Part shown: positions 26,906-36,489 of the stretch, piece by piece
Numbering within the stretch: position 1 is the stretch's first letter
How the letters are laid out: every line of letters begins with the position of its first letter
Source of the DNA: Chloroflexota bacterium
GTDB taxonomy: Bacteria; Chloroflexota; Anaerolineae; Anaerolineales; Villigracilaceae
DNA length: 43,727 nt
Assembly: GCA_016866195.1 (NCBI GenBank)
Contig: VGNF01000003.1
Span: 1-43,727 of the forward strand
Direction of reading: 5' to 3'
Position numbers and translations under genes: made by a program
Notes under the pieces: model-generated
Seen by the model: only the letters and a program-made list of their open reading frames with translations
Told to the model about the DNA's origin: nothing
Database searches by the model: none

Positions 26906-29900
26906 ATGGACACCTCCCCCGAAATTCGATTGGCACGTGCGGCATATGGTTGGTTGAGAATTTCCCCGCTCTTGACCGGATTCACCTTTTTCCTCATCTG
27001 GGGAATGGACCCCGGTGGATTTGTTTGTGGGGAAATCGATTGTGCATATGGGGACTCCTTGTATTTCTCACTTCTGGCGGCGGTTTTAGGATCAGCCCTC
27101 TGGCATCTGATTCTGCTCCAATACCTCAATCACAAAACCAGTCAATTCGTTCGCAAGCACGGACGAAGCGCATTGCTGCTGGCAGGGTTTCGAACTTCCG
27201 TTCCCCTGGGATTACTCATCCTGGATTTTTTGGCAGATGCCAATGGATTGCTACTGGGCTGCACCGCGATCCCAATTCTGATCCTTCTGTGGGCTGTGAA
27301 TACCACCTCCGGCTACAAAGACATCAACCGAGAATTAGGTCTTCCACCTTCCGCAGGGAAGGAAACCGGTTCGAAAGAGAGCCCTGAGCTACTTCCCCAG
27401 ACTGCCATATCCCATCCGTCCTCCAATTCAAATGCGATTGATCGATCCGCCTCAAAACAAGCTCCAGAAGAGACTTTGACCAGAATCTTGAATGATCTGG
27501 ACCATGAATCGAATACCGTGCGAAGGCAGGCACTGGAGGAACTCGAATCATTGACCTTCGGCAGCGAAGCACTGCGTCGCAAGGTGGAGGCTCTGGCGCT
27601 GCACGAGGAGGATGAAACCCTCCGCCGGGCAGCGCTGGATGCATTGGGAAATTCGATGATGCGACATGTCCAGAGCCGCCTGAACAAGGTCAGTCGGGGC
27701 GATCGATACGTCCTGCTCCGCGAAATCGATGTATGGGAAAAACTGGATTACGTTACCCGATCTGTTGCGGAAGTCCTGCGGCGCCGTTATGATTTTGATT
27801 TCGCGCGAACCGAACCGTCGGTGAAACTTGTCCAGGTCCAGCCTCCGACTCCGGTCGATCGACCTGTTTCTCCAGCAAGACCCTCTCCCGCGCCCGCTGC
27901 CCCCTTGCCTGCCGCTTCCATCTCCACGCCCTCCATCAAGAAGCCCGAGCCAGCCGCACCGCGACCAACGCTCCTGCAGGCCTTGTTGAGCGAGACCAGC
28001 ATAAAAATCTATTTATATCTCGGGGCGTTTTTCGTCATCGCCTCGGCTGTGATATTAGGAACCCTTTTCGAGGCTGCCCGTCTGCCGATCTTGATTGCAG
28101 GGACGCTTTTATTTGGCGGCACAGCAGTCTCGATCCGTTCAAGGCTGCCTCAGCCCAGCTTCGCATTGTTCATAGTTTTTTCCTTTCTCCTGCCGATCAC
28201 TGCCAATGTAGCAGGAGAGTCGCTTAATCTGACCGCGCAAGGTCGAACCGCCTATTGGATGACCATTTACCTGGTCATGACCCTCCTATGGAGCGGAAGC
28301 ACATGGATTTATGAATCACGATTATTCAGCCTTTCCGCATTCCTCTCATTGCTCCTTGCTCTGTACCGCGCAGCCGATCTGGTTCAGGGACGAGCCGAGT
28401 TGCACACCTCGTTGATCGGAATGGCTGCACTGATTGGTCTTTTCGGCGTACGGAGATTAATCAAGTGGAAGAATTTCAAATTCAGTCTGCCGCTTTTCAT
28501 CACTGCCCAAATCACCCAATTATCGGCGGTGATCGCCGCCCTTTCCTTATTCCTCCTCAGGTTGGCAGAGGTGGATGATCAACCCCTTTGGCATGCGGTC
28601 TCGGTCCTAACCATTCTTGCCGCCTGTCAATTTTTCATCCTCTCGCACTCGACCGTTCCATTCTTCGCCTTCCCCTGGTTGGCAGCCGGAGTCCTGATCC
28701 CGCTCCCCTGGTTTGTGATTGCCACAAATGGAGAGAATCCCTTCCCAGGCAGCTGGCTGGCCACACTTACCTATACGATCTGGGCGCTGATCCTATCGGG
28801 CGCAAGTGAACCACTCTACAGCAAGAACAGATACCGCTCGTATAGCCTGCCTTCCCTTTTGGCATCAATCCCAATCTTCTCATTCGCGATCTTGAACAGC
28901 CTGCTCCATACGGATGCGCAAATCAGTAACCTATTGGTATTTGCAGTTTCACTGATCACAGCCGGGGTATTTGGGGGGATCCATGCAATCCGAAGGCGCG
29001 GCTGGTTATGGGCAATTTCACTTGCCTTTTTTGCCCTCGCCTATTTCTTCCTCCTCAACATTCAACCAATAAAGGTATGGAGCATTTACCACGGATTTGA
29101 AGTTCTTGGCTTGATCCTCCTATTCATGCTCCCAGATCTTCTGCTCAAGAAGGACTTCACTTCCGATCCACCTTGGAGGGTGCCACCCAGAATTTTCGGT
29201 GCAATCCTTTCCTTATGGGTATTTCTCCGATACTCGATGGTTCTGACTGATCAGTCCTTGAATTCAGGCATCTTGTTCGGTATTCTGGCTGTCGTATTCG
29301 CACTGTATTCCACGTCGTACCGGAAACCAGGAATCGGTTATGTGATAACGGTAAGCCTGGCAATCAGCGCCATCCACATTCTGCATTACATGGATCTGGA
29401 TTTGTGGTCTGAAACCTTATCGATCCTGGCGGTTCTCTACTATCTGATCGGATTCGCGATCCGAAGATATACGGCACACTCCGATTGGGGATCCATGTTT
29501 GCCATCAGCGGTCTTGCCTTGGGCAGCCTTACATCGATTGTGGCACTGTTCACCTTGAGACAAGGAGGCGGTTGGCTTATAGCTCTAACAGGAACTTTTT
29601 ACCTGTTCGAAATGCACGCGCGCAGAAGTGAATATCTTGAAATCGGCACTCATGTCCAAGTTCCCGCTGGAATATTTCTCCTGCTGAACGAAATCCTGCC
29701 CGATGAAATTGCCTATATCCTGCTCGGGTGGAGTATCTGCTGGCTGGGGATTGACGCTGTTCTATCAAAGACGTTCAAATCCGCCCGCCTGCTCGCACCT
29801 CCGGTTCGAATTGTCGGTTCACTGGCTACTCTTCTGGCGACCATGGTCTTACTGGCGGAGGGTGATTCAAGAGTATCTGCCATTTGCTTTGGTATCTACA

Positions 29901-31963
29901 CGGTATTTTTCGTTTTGTACACAGGACTTAAGCGGAGATCTATCTTCGGTTACCTGCCGGCATCTTTCCTGGCCCTCACGCTATTTTTTACGCTGGATCA
30001 CTCATCGATGGATATTTGGTTGCCCGCCCTTTCGGGTCTGGCGGCAGTCTACTTCCTGACTGGGTTCGGTCTCTCCCGCAAAGCAGATTGGTCCTACATG
30101 CTGCGCAATTCCTCCCTTGGATTGGGGGGAGTGCTCTCACTCGGCGCGTTGATCTCCCCCGGGATCCACAACGGATGGTACGTCGCCTTTATCGGCATCC
30201 TGTTCATTGTCGAAATGCATATCCGCAAACAAGCACTGTTCGAAATTGGACCTCAATTGCTGATCCCTGCTGCGGTCTGCCTGATTCTGGCTGACTTCAA
30301 GGTTTCTGATGAGGCTCTCATTCTGCTTGGCCTGAGCCTGACCTGGCTTTCCCTGGATCTTGTATTCGCACGGACTTTTGCAGGGCAGCGCAAGCGGTCG
30401 CTGGAGCAGTTGACGCAAATTGCAGGAGCGGGGACAGCATTATTCTCGACAGTCCTATTGATAGTAGAAAACGACCTTGCCAGGGCGTCGATCTGCTTCG
30501 CCATATTCACCGCTTTTTTCGCCCTCCATACGTTCATTCGGCGAAAACCAGTCTTTGCCTACCTGCCTCTTGCCTACCTTCCCATGACGATCTATTACAC
30601 CCTGGGATTTTTCGAAGTTGACGCCTGGCTGCCCTCCCTTACCATTTTGGCGATCATCTACTTCGTCGTCGGATTGGGGATCCGGCACAACCAAGACTGG
30701 TCCCTGACAATTCGGAATGGCGCACTGGTTCTCGGATCCATCCTATCCATCGGCGCGCTCCTGACCTTCAAACCGGGAGGGGGATGGTACGCGCTTCTGA
30801 TCGGACTCATCTTTGCCGTAGAAATGCATCTACGACGGAATGGCTGGCTGGAAGTGGGTGTGCCTGCAATGTTCAACATCGGCGCGTTCCTGATTCTGAC
30901 CGACTTCAAGATCAAGGAACCAACCTATCATCTACTGGCCTACAGCCTGGTCTGGATTCTCTCAGACCTGCTGGCCCACCTGACCTATGCGCAACCGAGG
31001 AGACTCAAATGGACCGTGCGAGGCATTGCTGCGGTGATCGCGGCGGTCAACTATGCGCTACTGATCATCAACGGCATCCGCGGTGAACCTGCCCCGGCGG
31101 CGTTATGTTTTGGGGTGTATTCGTTGGCATCCCTGCTGACCAGCCTCGGCTATCGTGAGCCAAAATTGATGTACACGTTTACTTCTTCCACCTCACTGTT
31201 TGGCGCGTTCCTTTTTCAAGTGTACGAAATGTCTAAATGGATCCATCCGGTTGTGACACTGGCAGTAATCTTCTACGCTGTGGGATATCTTCTACGCCGC
31301 GCCAGGCAGACCGGTGGCTGGGACATTCCACTTCGCTACAGCGGGCTTGGGCTGGGTTTGATCGTTTCGGCGGCAGCACCCGTTCTGGGAGGATTGGATG
31401 CAGCCATTCCCGTCGCATTGGCGGCGACGTTATGGGCTGTGGAGGCTTTTCATCACAAGAACGCCTGGTTGGGATTCCCCGCCAACGCCCTTTATTTGCT
31501 GGCATACTTCATCGTGCTTTTCGAATTACAGGTTGACGAAGTGCAATTCTTCTCCATGGGAGCCGCCTTGCTCGGTTTGATCCAACATTACCTGCTCAAC
31601 CGATCCGGGGCAAAGACCGGTGCATTTATCACCGGAATGGTTTCGCAGCTGATCTTGCTGGGGACTACATATATTCAAATGCTGAACACGGAGGAGTTGA
31701 TCTATTTCGTGGTGCTCTTCCTGCAATCGATCGCCGTTATGATCTATGGGATCGTCATCCGCTCGCGCAGCCTGACGTTTGCACCCATCGCCCTGGTGAT
31801 ACTGGGTGTGGTGACCGTGATCTACAGTGCGCTCAGGGATATCTCCACAGTGGTTCTGATCGGCTGTACCGGAATCATCCTCCTCGGCCTAGGTATACTA
31901 GCCGTGATCCTGCGTGAACGTATCACCAGGCTCGGAGAACGCCTAAGTTCCTGGGAAGCCTGA
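26906..31963 (+). CDS. Giant polytopic membrane protein with tandem ~200-residue repeats
   Basis: This 1685-residue protein has an ATG with AAGGAGAT upstream. Residues 1-135 hold about four membrane helices that recall DUF4870 (FVRKHGRSALL near 86), with C41 and C46 in the first outer loop. Residues about 187-300 are helical and charged, like a HEAT/ARM segment. Residues about 309-355 are a Pro/Ala-rich linker. From about 366 to the end the protein is almost wholly membrane helices. Four copies of a module with period 201-207 residues are clear, anchored at W890, W1091, W1294 and about I1501, each with an 'xEMHxR..LEIG' element, then 'ICFGIYT.FF.L' and 'DxWLP.L..LA..YF..GxGxR'. A weaker fifth copy precedes them. 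I know no function; DUF2157/DUF2339-like giant membrane proteins are the nearest general type. Confidence 0.85.
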   Translation: MDTSPEIRLARAAYGWLRISPLLTGFTFFLIWGMDPGGFVCGEIDCAYGDSLYFSLLAAVLGSALWHLILLQYLNHKTSQFVRKHGRSALLLAGFRTSVPLGLLILDFLADANGLLLGCTAIPILILLWAVNTTSGYKDINRELGLPPSAGKETGSKESPELLPQTAISHPSSNSNAIDRSASKQAPEETLTRILNDLDHESNTVRRQALEELESLTFGSEALRRKVEALALHEEDETLRRAALDALGNSMMRHVQSRLNKVSRGDRYVLLREIDVWEKLDYVTRSVAEVLRRRYDFDFARTEPSVKLVQVQPPTPVDRPVSPARPSPAPAAPLPAASISTPSIKKPEPAAPRPTLLQALLSETSIKIYLYLGAFFVIASAVILGTLFEAARLPILIAGTLLFGGTAVSIRSRLPQPSFALFIVFSFLLPITANVAGESLNLTAQGRTAYWMTIYLVMTLLWSGSTWIYESRLFSLSAFLSLLLALYRAADLVQGRAELHTSLIGMAALIGLFGVRRLIKWKNFKFSLPLFITAQITQLSAVIAALSLFLLRLAEVDDQPLWHAVSVLTILAACQFFILSHSTVPFFAFPWLAAGVLIPLPWFVIATNGENPFPGSWLATLTYTIWALILSGASEPLYSKNRYRSYSLPSLLASIPIFSFAILNSLLHTDAQISNLLVFAVSLITAGVFGGIHAIRRRGWLWAISLAFFALAYFFLLNIQPIKVWSIYHGFEVLGLILLFMLPDLLLKKDFTSDPPWRVPPRIFGAILSLWVFLRYSMVLTDQSLNSGILFGILAVVFALYSTSYRKPGIGYVITVSLAISAIHILHYMDLDLWSETLSILAVLYYLIGFAIRRYTAHSDWGSMFAISGLALGSLTSIVALFTLRQGGGWLIALTGTFYLFEMHARRSEYLEIGTHVQVPAGIFLLLNEILPDEIAYILLGWSICWLGIDAVLSKTFKSARLLAPPVRIVGSLATLLATMVLLAEGDSRVSAICFGIYTVFFVLYTGLKRRSIFGYLPASFLALTLFFTLDHSSMDIWLPALSGLAAVYFLTGFGLSRKADWSYMLRNSSLGLGGVLSLGALISPGIHNGWYVAFIGILFIVEMHIRKQALFEIGPQLLIPAAVCLILADFKVSDEALILLGLSLTWLSLDLVFARTFAGQRKRSLEQLTQIAGAGTALFSTVLLIVENDLARASICFAIFTAFFALHTFIRRKPVFAYLPLAYLPMTIYYTLGFFEVDAWLPSLTILAIIYFVVGLGIRHNQDWSLTIRNGALVLGSILSIGALLTFKPGGGWYALLIGLIFAVEMHLRRNGWLEVGVPAMFNIGAFLILTDFKIKEPTYHLLAYSLVWILSDLLAHLTYAQPRRLKWTVRGIAAVIAAVNYALLIINGIRGEPAPAALCFGVYSLASLLTSLGYREPKLMYTFTSSTSLFGAFLFQVYEMSKWIHPVVTLAVIFYAVGYLLRRARQTGGWDIPLRYSGLGLGLIVSAAAPVLGGLDAAIPVALAATLWAVEAFHHKNAWLGFPANALYLLAYFIVLFELQVDEVQFFSMGAALLGLIQHYLLNRSGAKTGAFITGMVSQLILLGTTYIQMLNTEELIYFVVLFLQSIAVMIYGIVIRSRSLTFAPIALVILGVVTVIYSALRDISTVVLIGCTGIILLGLGILAVILRERITRLGERLSSWEA

Positions 31964-31976
31964 GCCCTCGGTTGGT

Positions 31977-32723
31977 TTACCGGCTTGCAGTATCGGCAAG
32001 TTTCTTCACAAGTTCAGGCAAAATCTCCCCGGACTTTCCCTGGAGAAAGTAATCCGCTTTCCCGGTCAGCTGTGTACATTCGGCGTTGATCTCCACGATT
32101 ACCGCGCCCTGATTATGCGCCGAGTAAGGTAGGGCAGCCGCCGGATGAACGACGCCGGAAGTGCCGATCGAGAAGAATACGCCGCATGATCGCGCTGCCT
32201 GAACAGCCTGCTCAAGCTGGGAACGCGGCAGAGGTTCTCCAAACCAGACCACATCCGGCCGAAGCAGTCCGCCGCAATCGACGCATCGAGGGACCTCCTG
32301 CGATTGCTCGTCCCAGGACTCGGCGAGGCATCCGCAATTCGAACATCTTACCCGCTGAATATTTCCGTGCAATTCCAGGATTTGCCTGCTCCCCGCCATC
32401 TGGTGCAATCCATCCACATTCTGTGTAATCAACGTGAAAGCGGAATTGCGTTTTTCCAACTCCACAAGTGCGTAATGACCGGCGTTCGGCCGTACTCCTT
32501 TGATGGCCTCCCTTCTCCATGCATACCAATCCCAGACAAGTTTGGGTTCGCGGGCGAATGCTTCGGGTGAGGCGAGATCCTGCGGCTTGTATTGTGCCCA
32601 GAGACCGGTTTGCGAGTCCCTGAAAGTGCGCAAGCCGCTTTCCTGGGATACACCCGCCCCGGTGAGAACCGCCATGCTTTGCGCGTTGGAAAGGAGGCGG
32701 ATCAGATCAGCAGGGAAATCCAT
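31977..32723 (-). CDS. NAD-dependent protein deacylase, SIRT5/CobB-like sirtuin
   Basis: The 248-residue protein has the sirtuin core: GAGVSQESGLRTFRD (22-36), QNVDGLHQMAG, the catalytic His in LELHG, and a zinc ribbon with CSNC and CVDC. Y67 and R70 in WDWYAWRR match the Y-x-x-R pair that lets class III sirtuins (SIRT5, CobB) remove succinyl and malonyl groups as well as acetyl. It works in the cytoplasm and uses NAD+. Its ATG overlaps the TAA of the upstream lipoprotein gene by one base (TAATG), so its expression is tied to that gene. Its stop is 13 bases from the end of the convergent giant membrane protein gene. Confidence 0.95.
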   Translation of the reverse strand: MDFPADLIRLLSNAQSMAVLTGAGVSQESGLRTFRDSQTGLWAQYKPQDLASPEAFAREPKLVWDWYAWRREAIKGVRPNAGHYALVELEKRNSAFTLITQNVDGLHQMAGSRQILELHGNIQRVRCSNCGCLAESWDEQSQEVPRCVDCGGLLRPDVVWFGEPLPRSQLEQAVQAARSCGVFFSIGTSGVVHPAAALPYSAHNQGAVIVEINAECTQLTGKADYFLQGKSGEILPELVKKLADTASR

Positions 32724-33418
32724 TATGGGGTTGGAACGGGAGTGGTTGTCACAGAAGGCGTGGCGGTAAAAGCGCAGTCAGAAAGGGTTAACCGTTCACG
32801 AAAAATGGCGGTCCGGCCGATTTCCCTATTCTTCGAATCCGTAGCCACAAACTGGTATTCCACCCACGCGTTGGTGAACAAGCTGACGGCTATCATCTCC
32901 TCGGCAGTCAATTCGTGATTGAATGTTCCTGCGCCGCGATTTTCCATGGTGATGTCGGTCCACTTACTGGTTGTCCCGCTTTGCTTGCTCTTAAAGCGGA
33001 CGAAAAGCACTACAAAGGCAGTTCCCGAAGCATTGGATGCCTGTGCCGTGAATTTCATTGAAATTGGCTCGCACGCCCCGGCTTTATAGAATACATCCCC
33101 CGCAGTAAAAGCCGCGATAAATCCCTGAAGGTCTACCGTTGGAGTCGAGGTGCCGGGAGTGACCGGCGTGGGCGGCAAGGTGGGTGAATAGTCCGGAGAT
33201 GGGGTCGCGGATTTGAATCCCACCAAGGTGGGCGTCAATGTAAAAGTTGGCGTCGCAACTGTCGGTGTGAAGGACGGAACTGGTGTGGGAACGAATGTTG
33301 GAGGGATTTGAATCGTTGGAGATTCCTGAACCAACGGTTCGGGAAAATAACCGCTCGGGTCAAATGAACAGGAACTGAGTATAAGTCCACACAAGATGAG
33401 AGCGGCAACTCGTTGCAT
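32723..33418 (-). CDS. Lipoprotein with Pro/Thr linker, paralogue B
   Basis: The protein has 231 residues from the ATG at 33418; a GTG at 33451 would add 11 residues before the signal and overlap the preceding gene. The signal peptide ends in the lipobox LSSC (about residue 18), followed by a Pro/Thr-rich linker to about residue 95. The C-terminal domain of about 120 residues has a Cys at both ends (GACEP near 110 and LSDC near 215) and shares with the upstream gene the features FVRxKS, a Trp, a G-x-F-x-x-x-L element and (V/I)GRTxIxRExxxLSxC. It is probably displayed on the outer face of the membrane. Ends one base into the sirtuin gene. Confidence 0.75.
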   Translation of the reverse strand: MQRVAALILCGLILSSCSFDPSGYFPEPLVQESPTIQIPPTFVPTPVPSFTPTVATPTFTLTPTLVGFKSATPSPDYSPTLPPTPVTPGTSTPTVDLQGFIAAFTAGDVFYKAGACEPISMKFTAQASNASGTAFVVLFVRFKSKQSGTTSKWTDITMENRGAGTFNHELTAEEMIAVSLFTNAWVEYQFVATDSKNREIGRTAIFRERLTLSDCAFTATPSVTTTPVPTP

Positions 33419-33441
33419 GCAGCGATTGTCCCTTATATAAT

Positions 33442-34113
33442 TTACATACACGGAGAGAGGGAAATCGATTCGCGATAAATAGGTGTTCGCCCCACTTCCT
33501 CGCCATTCCAGCCGGTGGCAACCAATTGAAAGAACACCCAGGAGTCTTTGTAGTGATTATGACCCTCAATAGCGCTGCCGAGCAAGGTATAACTGAACCT
33601 GCCATCCAGATGATTATGCATGGCATCTCCGGTGGTCCAGGGTGTATAGTCTTCCTTCTTGGCGGATTTTACACGTACAAAAATTACCACACTGGCGACA
33701 TCCTCTGGTTCCAAGACTGTGGCCGTGACGAAGGCCTTGTTGTTCTTACAGGAACCCCAGAACATTTTATTGGGGGAAACGTTCACTGAAAGGAACCCCA
33801 CTCCCGGATCCTGTTTGGATGGATTCCCCAGTCCGCCCGGACCCAAAGTCTCACCCGGGGCGATGATCGGGATTGGTGGAAAGGTAGCCGTAGGTTGGTT
33901 GAAATCCTGGGTTGGGATGCGCACGACCGTTGCCGTGGGAGTATTGGTCCTGGTGGAGGTTGGTGTGGAGGTGATTGTCGGTCTTAACGTTCGGGTGGGA
34001 GTCGGTTCTGGAGTGGGGGTGATCGATGGCGGAAATAATTCTCCCACAAAGGGTATGCTGCTGCAAGATTGAACAAAGAAACCCAGGAGCAACAGAACTG
34101 CAACACGACGCAT
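33442..34113 (-). CDS. Lipoprotein with Pro/Thr linker, paralogue A
   Basis: The 223-residue protein has a signal peptide with lipobox VQSC (about residue 17), a long Thr/Pro repeat linker (about 30-75) and a C-terminal domain with the same two-Cys frame as paralogue B (WGSCKN near 120, LSPC at the end) and the motif VVIFVRVKS. The pair lies head to tail, 23 bases apart, and probably arose by tandem duplication. The two Cys at the edges of the domain may form a disulfide that closes it. No known family was recognised with confidence. Confidence 0.75.
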   Translation of the reverse strand: MRRVAVLLLLGFFVQSCSSIPFVGELFPPSITPTPEPTPTRTLRPTITSTPTSTRTNTPTATVVRIPTQDFNQPTATFPPIPIIAPGETLGPGGLGNPSKQDPGVGFLSVNVSPNKMFWGSCKNNKAFVTATVLEPEDVASVVIFVRVKSAKKEDYTPWTTGDAMHNHLDGRFSYTLLGSAIEGHNHYKDSWVFFQLVATGWNGEEVGRTPIYRESISLSPCM

Positions 34114-34131
34114 TGAAAGCCTCTTTAAGGC

Positions 34132-34138
34132 TATAATA
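34132..34138. promoter_or_regulatory. Possible bidirectional -10 element
   Basis: TATAATA between the divergent lipoprotein and DUF2785 genes reads as TATAAT on the plus strand and TATTAT on the minus strand. Neither side has a good -35 at 17 bases (TTGAAA at 34113-34118 is 13 away; TTGTAC on the minus strand is 20 away). It is 19 bases from the minus-strand start and 39 from the plus-strand one. Confidence 0.4.
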
Positions 34139-34176
34139 CCGCAAACTCACTTACCATTGTACAACAGTATCCTTCC

Positions 34177-35028
34177 ATGAATGCATCGACCCTGGACAAG
34201 CAATTCTGGTACGATATCCGCGAGAGTGGATACAATCTCCCGCATGATTATTCAGTCACCGACCTGACCGAAGAACTCTTTACATATCTGGGCAGCACAG
34301 ACCCGGACCTGCGCGAAGAAATCGCCTATGAAACCTTTGCCAGCTGGCTTAATAAACGGCACTACCAACCAGAACAAATTCGCGGATACATCGTTCCCCT
34401 GGTGATCAATTTGCAGAGCGGGCTCGGTGAAATAGATTCGGATGGATTATTTCTAAGAACCATTTCGATTCTCATGCTGGCCGAAATCGTCCATACAGAT
34501 AACAAGCGAATTATTCTGGAAAGGGAGGATGTTTTCAGCATTTATGACAAGTCGCTGGTTTACCTCGCCGAGGAGCTCGATATGAGAGGCTTTGTCCCGC
34601 AGAAGGGCTGGGCGCACTCCCTGGCTCGTATAGCGGACTTGCTTTCTGTGCTTGCCGGCAATCGCTACCTGGCGCGTGTTGAATTGGAGAATATTCTCTC
34701 CGCCATATCCGAGCGCGTCACTGCCGACAATAACCCGGTGCTCATCCATGGTGAAGATGACCGGCTGGCGCGAGCCGTCATTGCTGCCAACCAACGCCAG
34801 ATGCTCGATGAATTCTTCATCAAGCAATGGCTGCATGTTCTCGTTGACCCAAGAAAGCGCAGTTGGAAGGGTTCCTACACATCGCCATCCAGGCAGGCAG
34901 CGTATATCAACACCCGGAACTTCCTGCGTGGCCTTCATCTTCAAGTGACTCAAAATCCCGGCCTGTTCAATCAGGATTACCTCCTGGAAGAAATCCGAAA
35001 AACTCTGGGGAAGCTGCATCAGTTTTAG
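34177..35028 (+). CDS. DUF2785-family protein
   Basis: The 283-residue, mostly helical soluble protein matches DUF2785, recognised by the KGWAHSLARIADLLSVLA stretch (near 145-165) and the overall helical pattern; there are no signal peptide or membrane segments. The family is widespread in Bacillota and related bacteria and has no established function. The gene starts about 40 bases after the shared -10-like element and is divergent from the lipoprotein pair. It is followed by a 141-base gap without an evident terminator. Confidence 0.85.
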   Translation: MNASTLDKQFWYDIRESGYNLPHDYSVTDLTEELFTYLGSTDPDLREEIAYETFASWLNKRHYQPEQIRGYIVPLVINLQSGLGEIDSDGLFLRTISILMLAEIVHTDNKRIILEREDVFSIYDKSLVYLAEELDMRGFVPQKGWAHSLARIADLLSVLAGNRYLARVELENILSAISERVTADNNPVLIHGEDDRLARAVIAANQRQMLDEFFIKQWLHVLVDPRKRSWKGSYTSPSRQAAYINTRNFLRGLHLQVTQNPGLFNQDYLLEEIRKTLGKLHQF

Positions 35029-35169
35029 CCCAATGCGAAGGCGATTTGTATACACCCATACGATTCACCGGACACGTCTTTGTCTGTTCAATTCAGCAAA
35101 CACGAACCCTCGGACCATCCATATCACCCAGCGGATGATATGCGATATTCTCGGCATCCCCGGAGAGCG

Positions 35170-36467
35170 ATGATTACGAGAAACCTGATATCGAAATCCG
35201 GGTTCCTGATTGCATTCCTGGTCGCCTTGACCGTGTACGGTTTCAGTGCCGGTTTGAAGATCACCAAGCAGTCACGCACCCCTCAATATGTGTACCTCGC
35301 CTATTCCCTTCTGAACGGCCACTTGGACCTGGTGGCATTTCCTGAAAGCAAGTTCGATCTGATCCATTATCAGGACAAATGGTATGTCCCCGGAGGCATA
35401 GGGCCTGCCCTGCTCCTACTACCATTCGTAGCCATCTTCGGGTATGGGATAAGCGACATCCTCTTCGGTGTAATCCTGGGAGCAATCAATGTCGCTCTGA
35501 TCTACCATTTACTTGGGAAAATGAAGCCGATCATCTCGTCGCAAATTTGGATCACGATCTTATTTGCCTTCGGCACGGTGCATTGGTGGATTTCAAGCGT
35601 GGGCTCGGTCTGGTTTAACGCCCATCTGGTCGCCTGCCTGTTTATGATCTTATATGTGAAGTCAACCATCGACGATCGACCATGGCTTGCCGGTCTATGC
35701 CTTGGCCTGGCTTCGCTTTCAGTCCACCGACGCTTTTTTCCGCGGTCTTCTTCATTGCATTTACCTATTTCCATAAACGGAATATCCGGCTTGCACTCAA
35801 TAAAATATTGCCCTTTGCCACAACTCTTGGCAGTATGATCCTTGTCATGCTGCTGGGCAATTACCTGCGATTCGGTAACTTCATGGATTTTGGGTACCTT
35901 TATGTACAGGGGACCAGGTCGCTAACCGATGCGTTTTCAAGCGGCGGTGGATTCAATCCCCGCTATATGCCCTGCAATATGTATGTCTCACTGATCGGTT
36001 TGCCCAATCTCTCCTGGAATCCCCTTCCGTCGGGGGATGACATGTGCCAGCACCTGGAACCGATCATTCACGATTTCACGGGATTGTCAGAATTTTTCAA
36101 TCCGCTGGGCATGAGCATCTTCCTGACCACTCCGGCGTTCCTGTTGATCTTTCGCGCCGGATTTCGTGAGCCCCTCGTCCAATCAGCCTGGTTGGGTATC
36201 CTTGCAACCATTACCGTCCTGTGGATGTACCACACCACAGGCTGGGTCCAATTTGGATATCGTTACACCCTGGATTTCATTGTATTCCTGATTCTTTTGT
36301 TGAGCCAATCGATAAAACGCATCGCATTTGTTGAAGTGATGTTGATTGGTTGTTCCGTTCTGCTTGGCGCTACCGGGGTGTATCTCATGTACTATATGAC
36401 CTTTGGAATTATTTGGTACGAGATGGCCTTGGAAATGCTTCACAAGATCTATTGGATCATTTTCTGA
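35170..36467 (+). pseudogene. GT-C-like membrane protein gene broken by a one-base frameshift
   Basis: Two frames join into one protein of about 432 residues: the first from the ATG at 35170 (GGAGAG site upstream) to about 35720 and the second from about 35720 to 36467. At the junction the first frame reads ...LGLASLS and continues into nonsense, while the other frame begins SPPTLFSAVFFIAF; restoring one base gives a smooth ...LASLSRPPTLFSAVFF, as seen in related membrane proteins. The protein has a signal-like first helix, the loop GHLDLVAFPESKFD, and about ten membrane segments. It looks like a dolichyl-phosphate-mannose-type GT-C relative. Whether the lesion is real or a sequencing error cannot be told here. 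The next gene begins 22 bases after its stop. Confidence 0.8.
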
Positions 36468-36489
36468 ATTCCCGACCATATTTGAAGTC

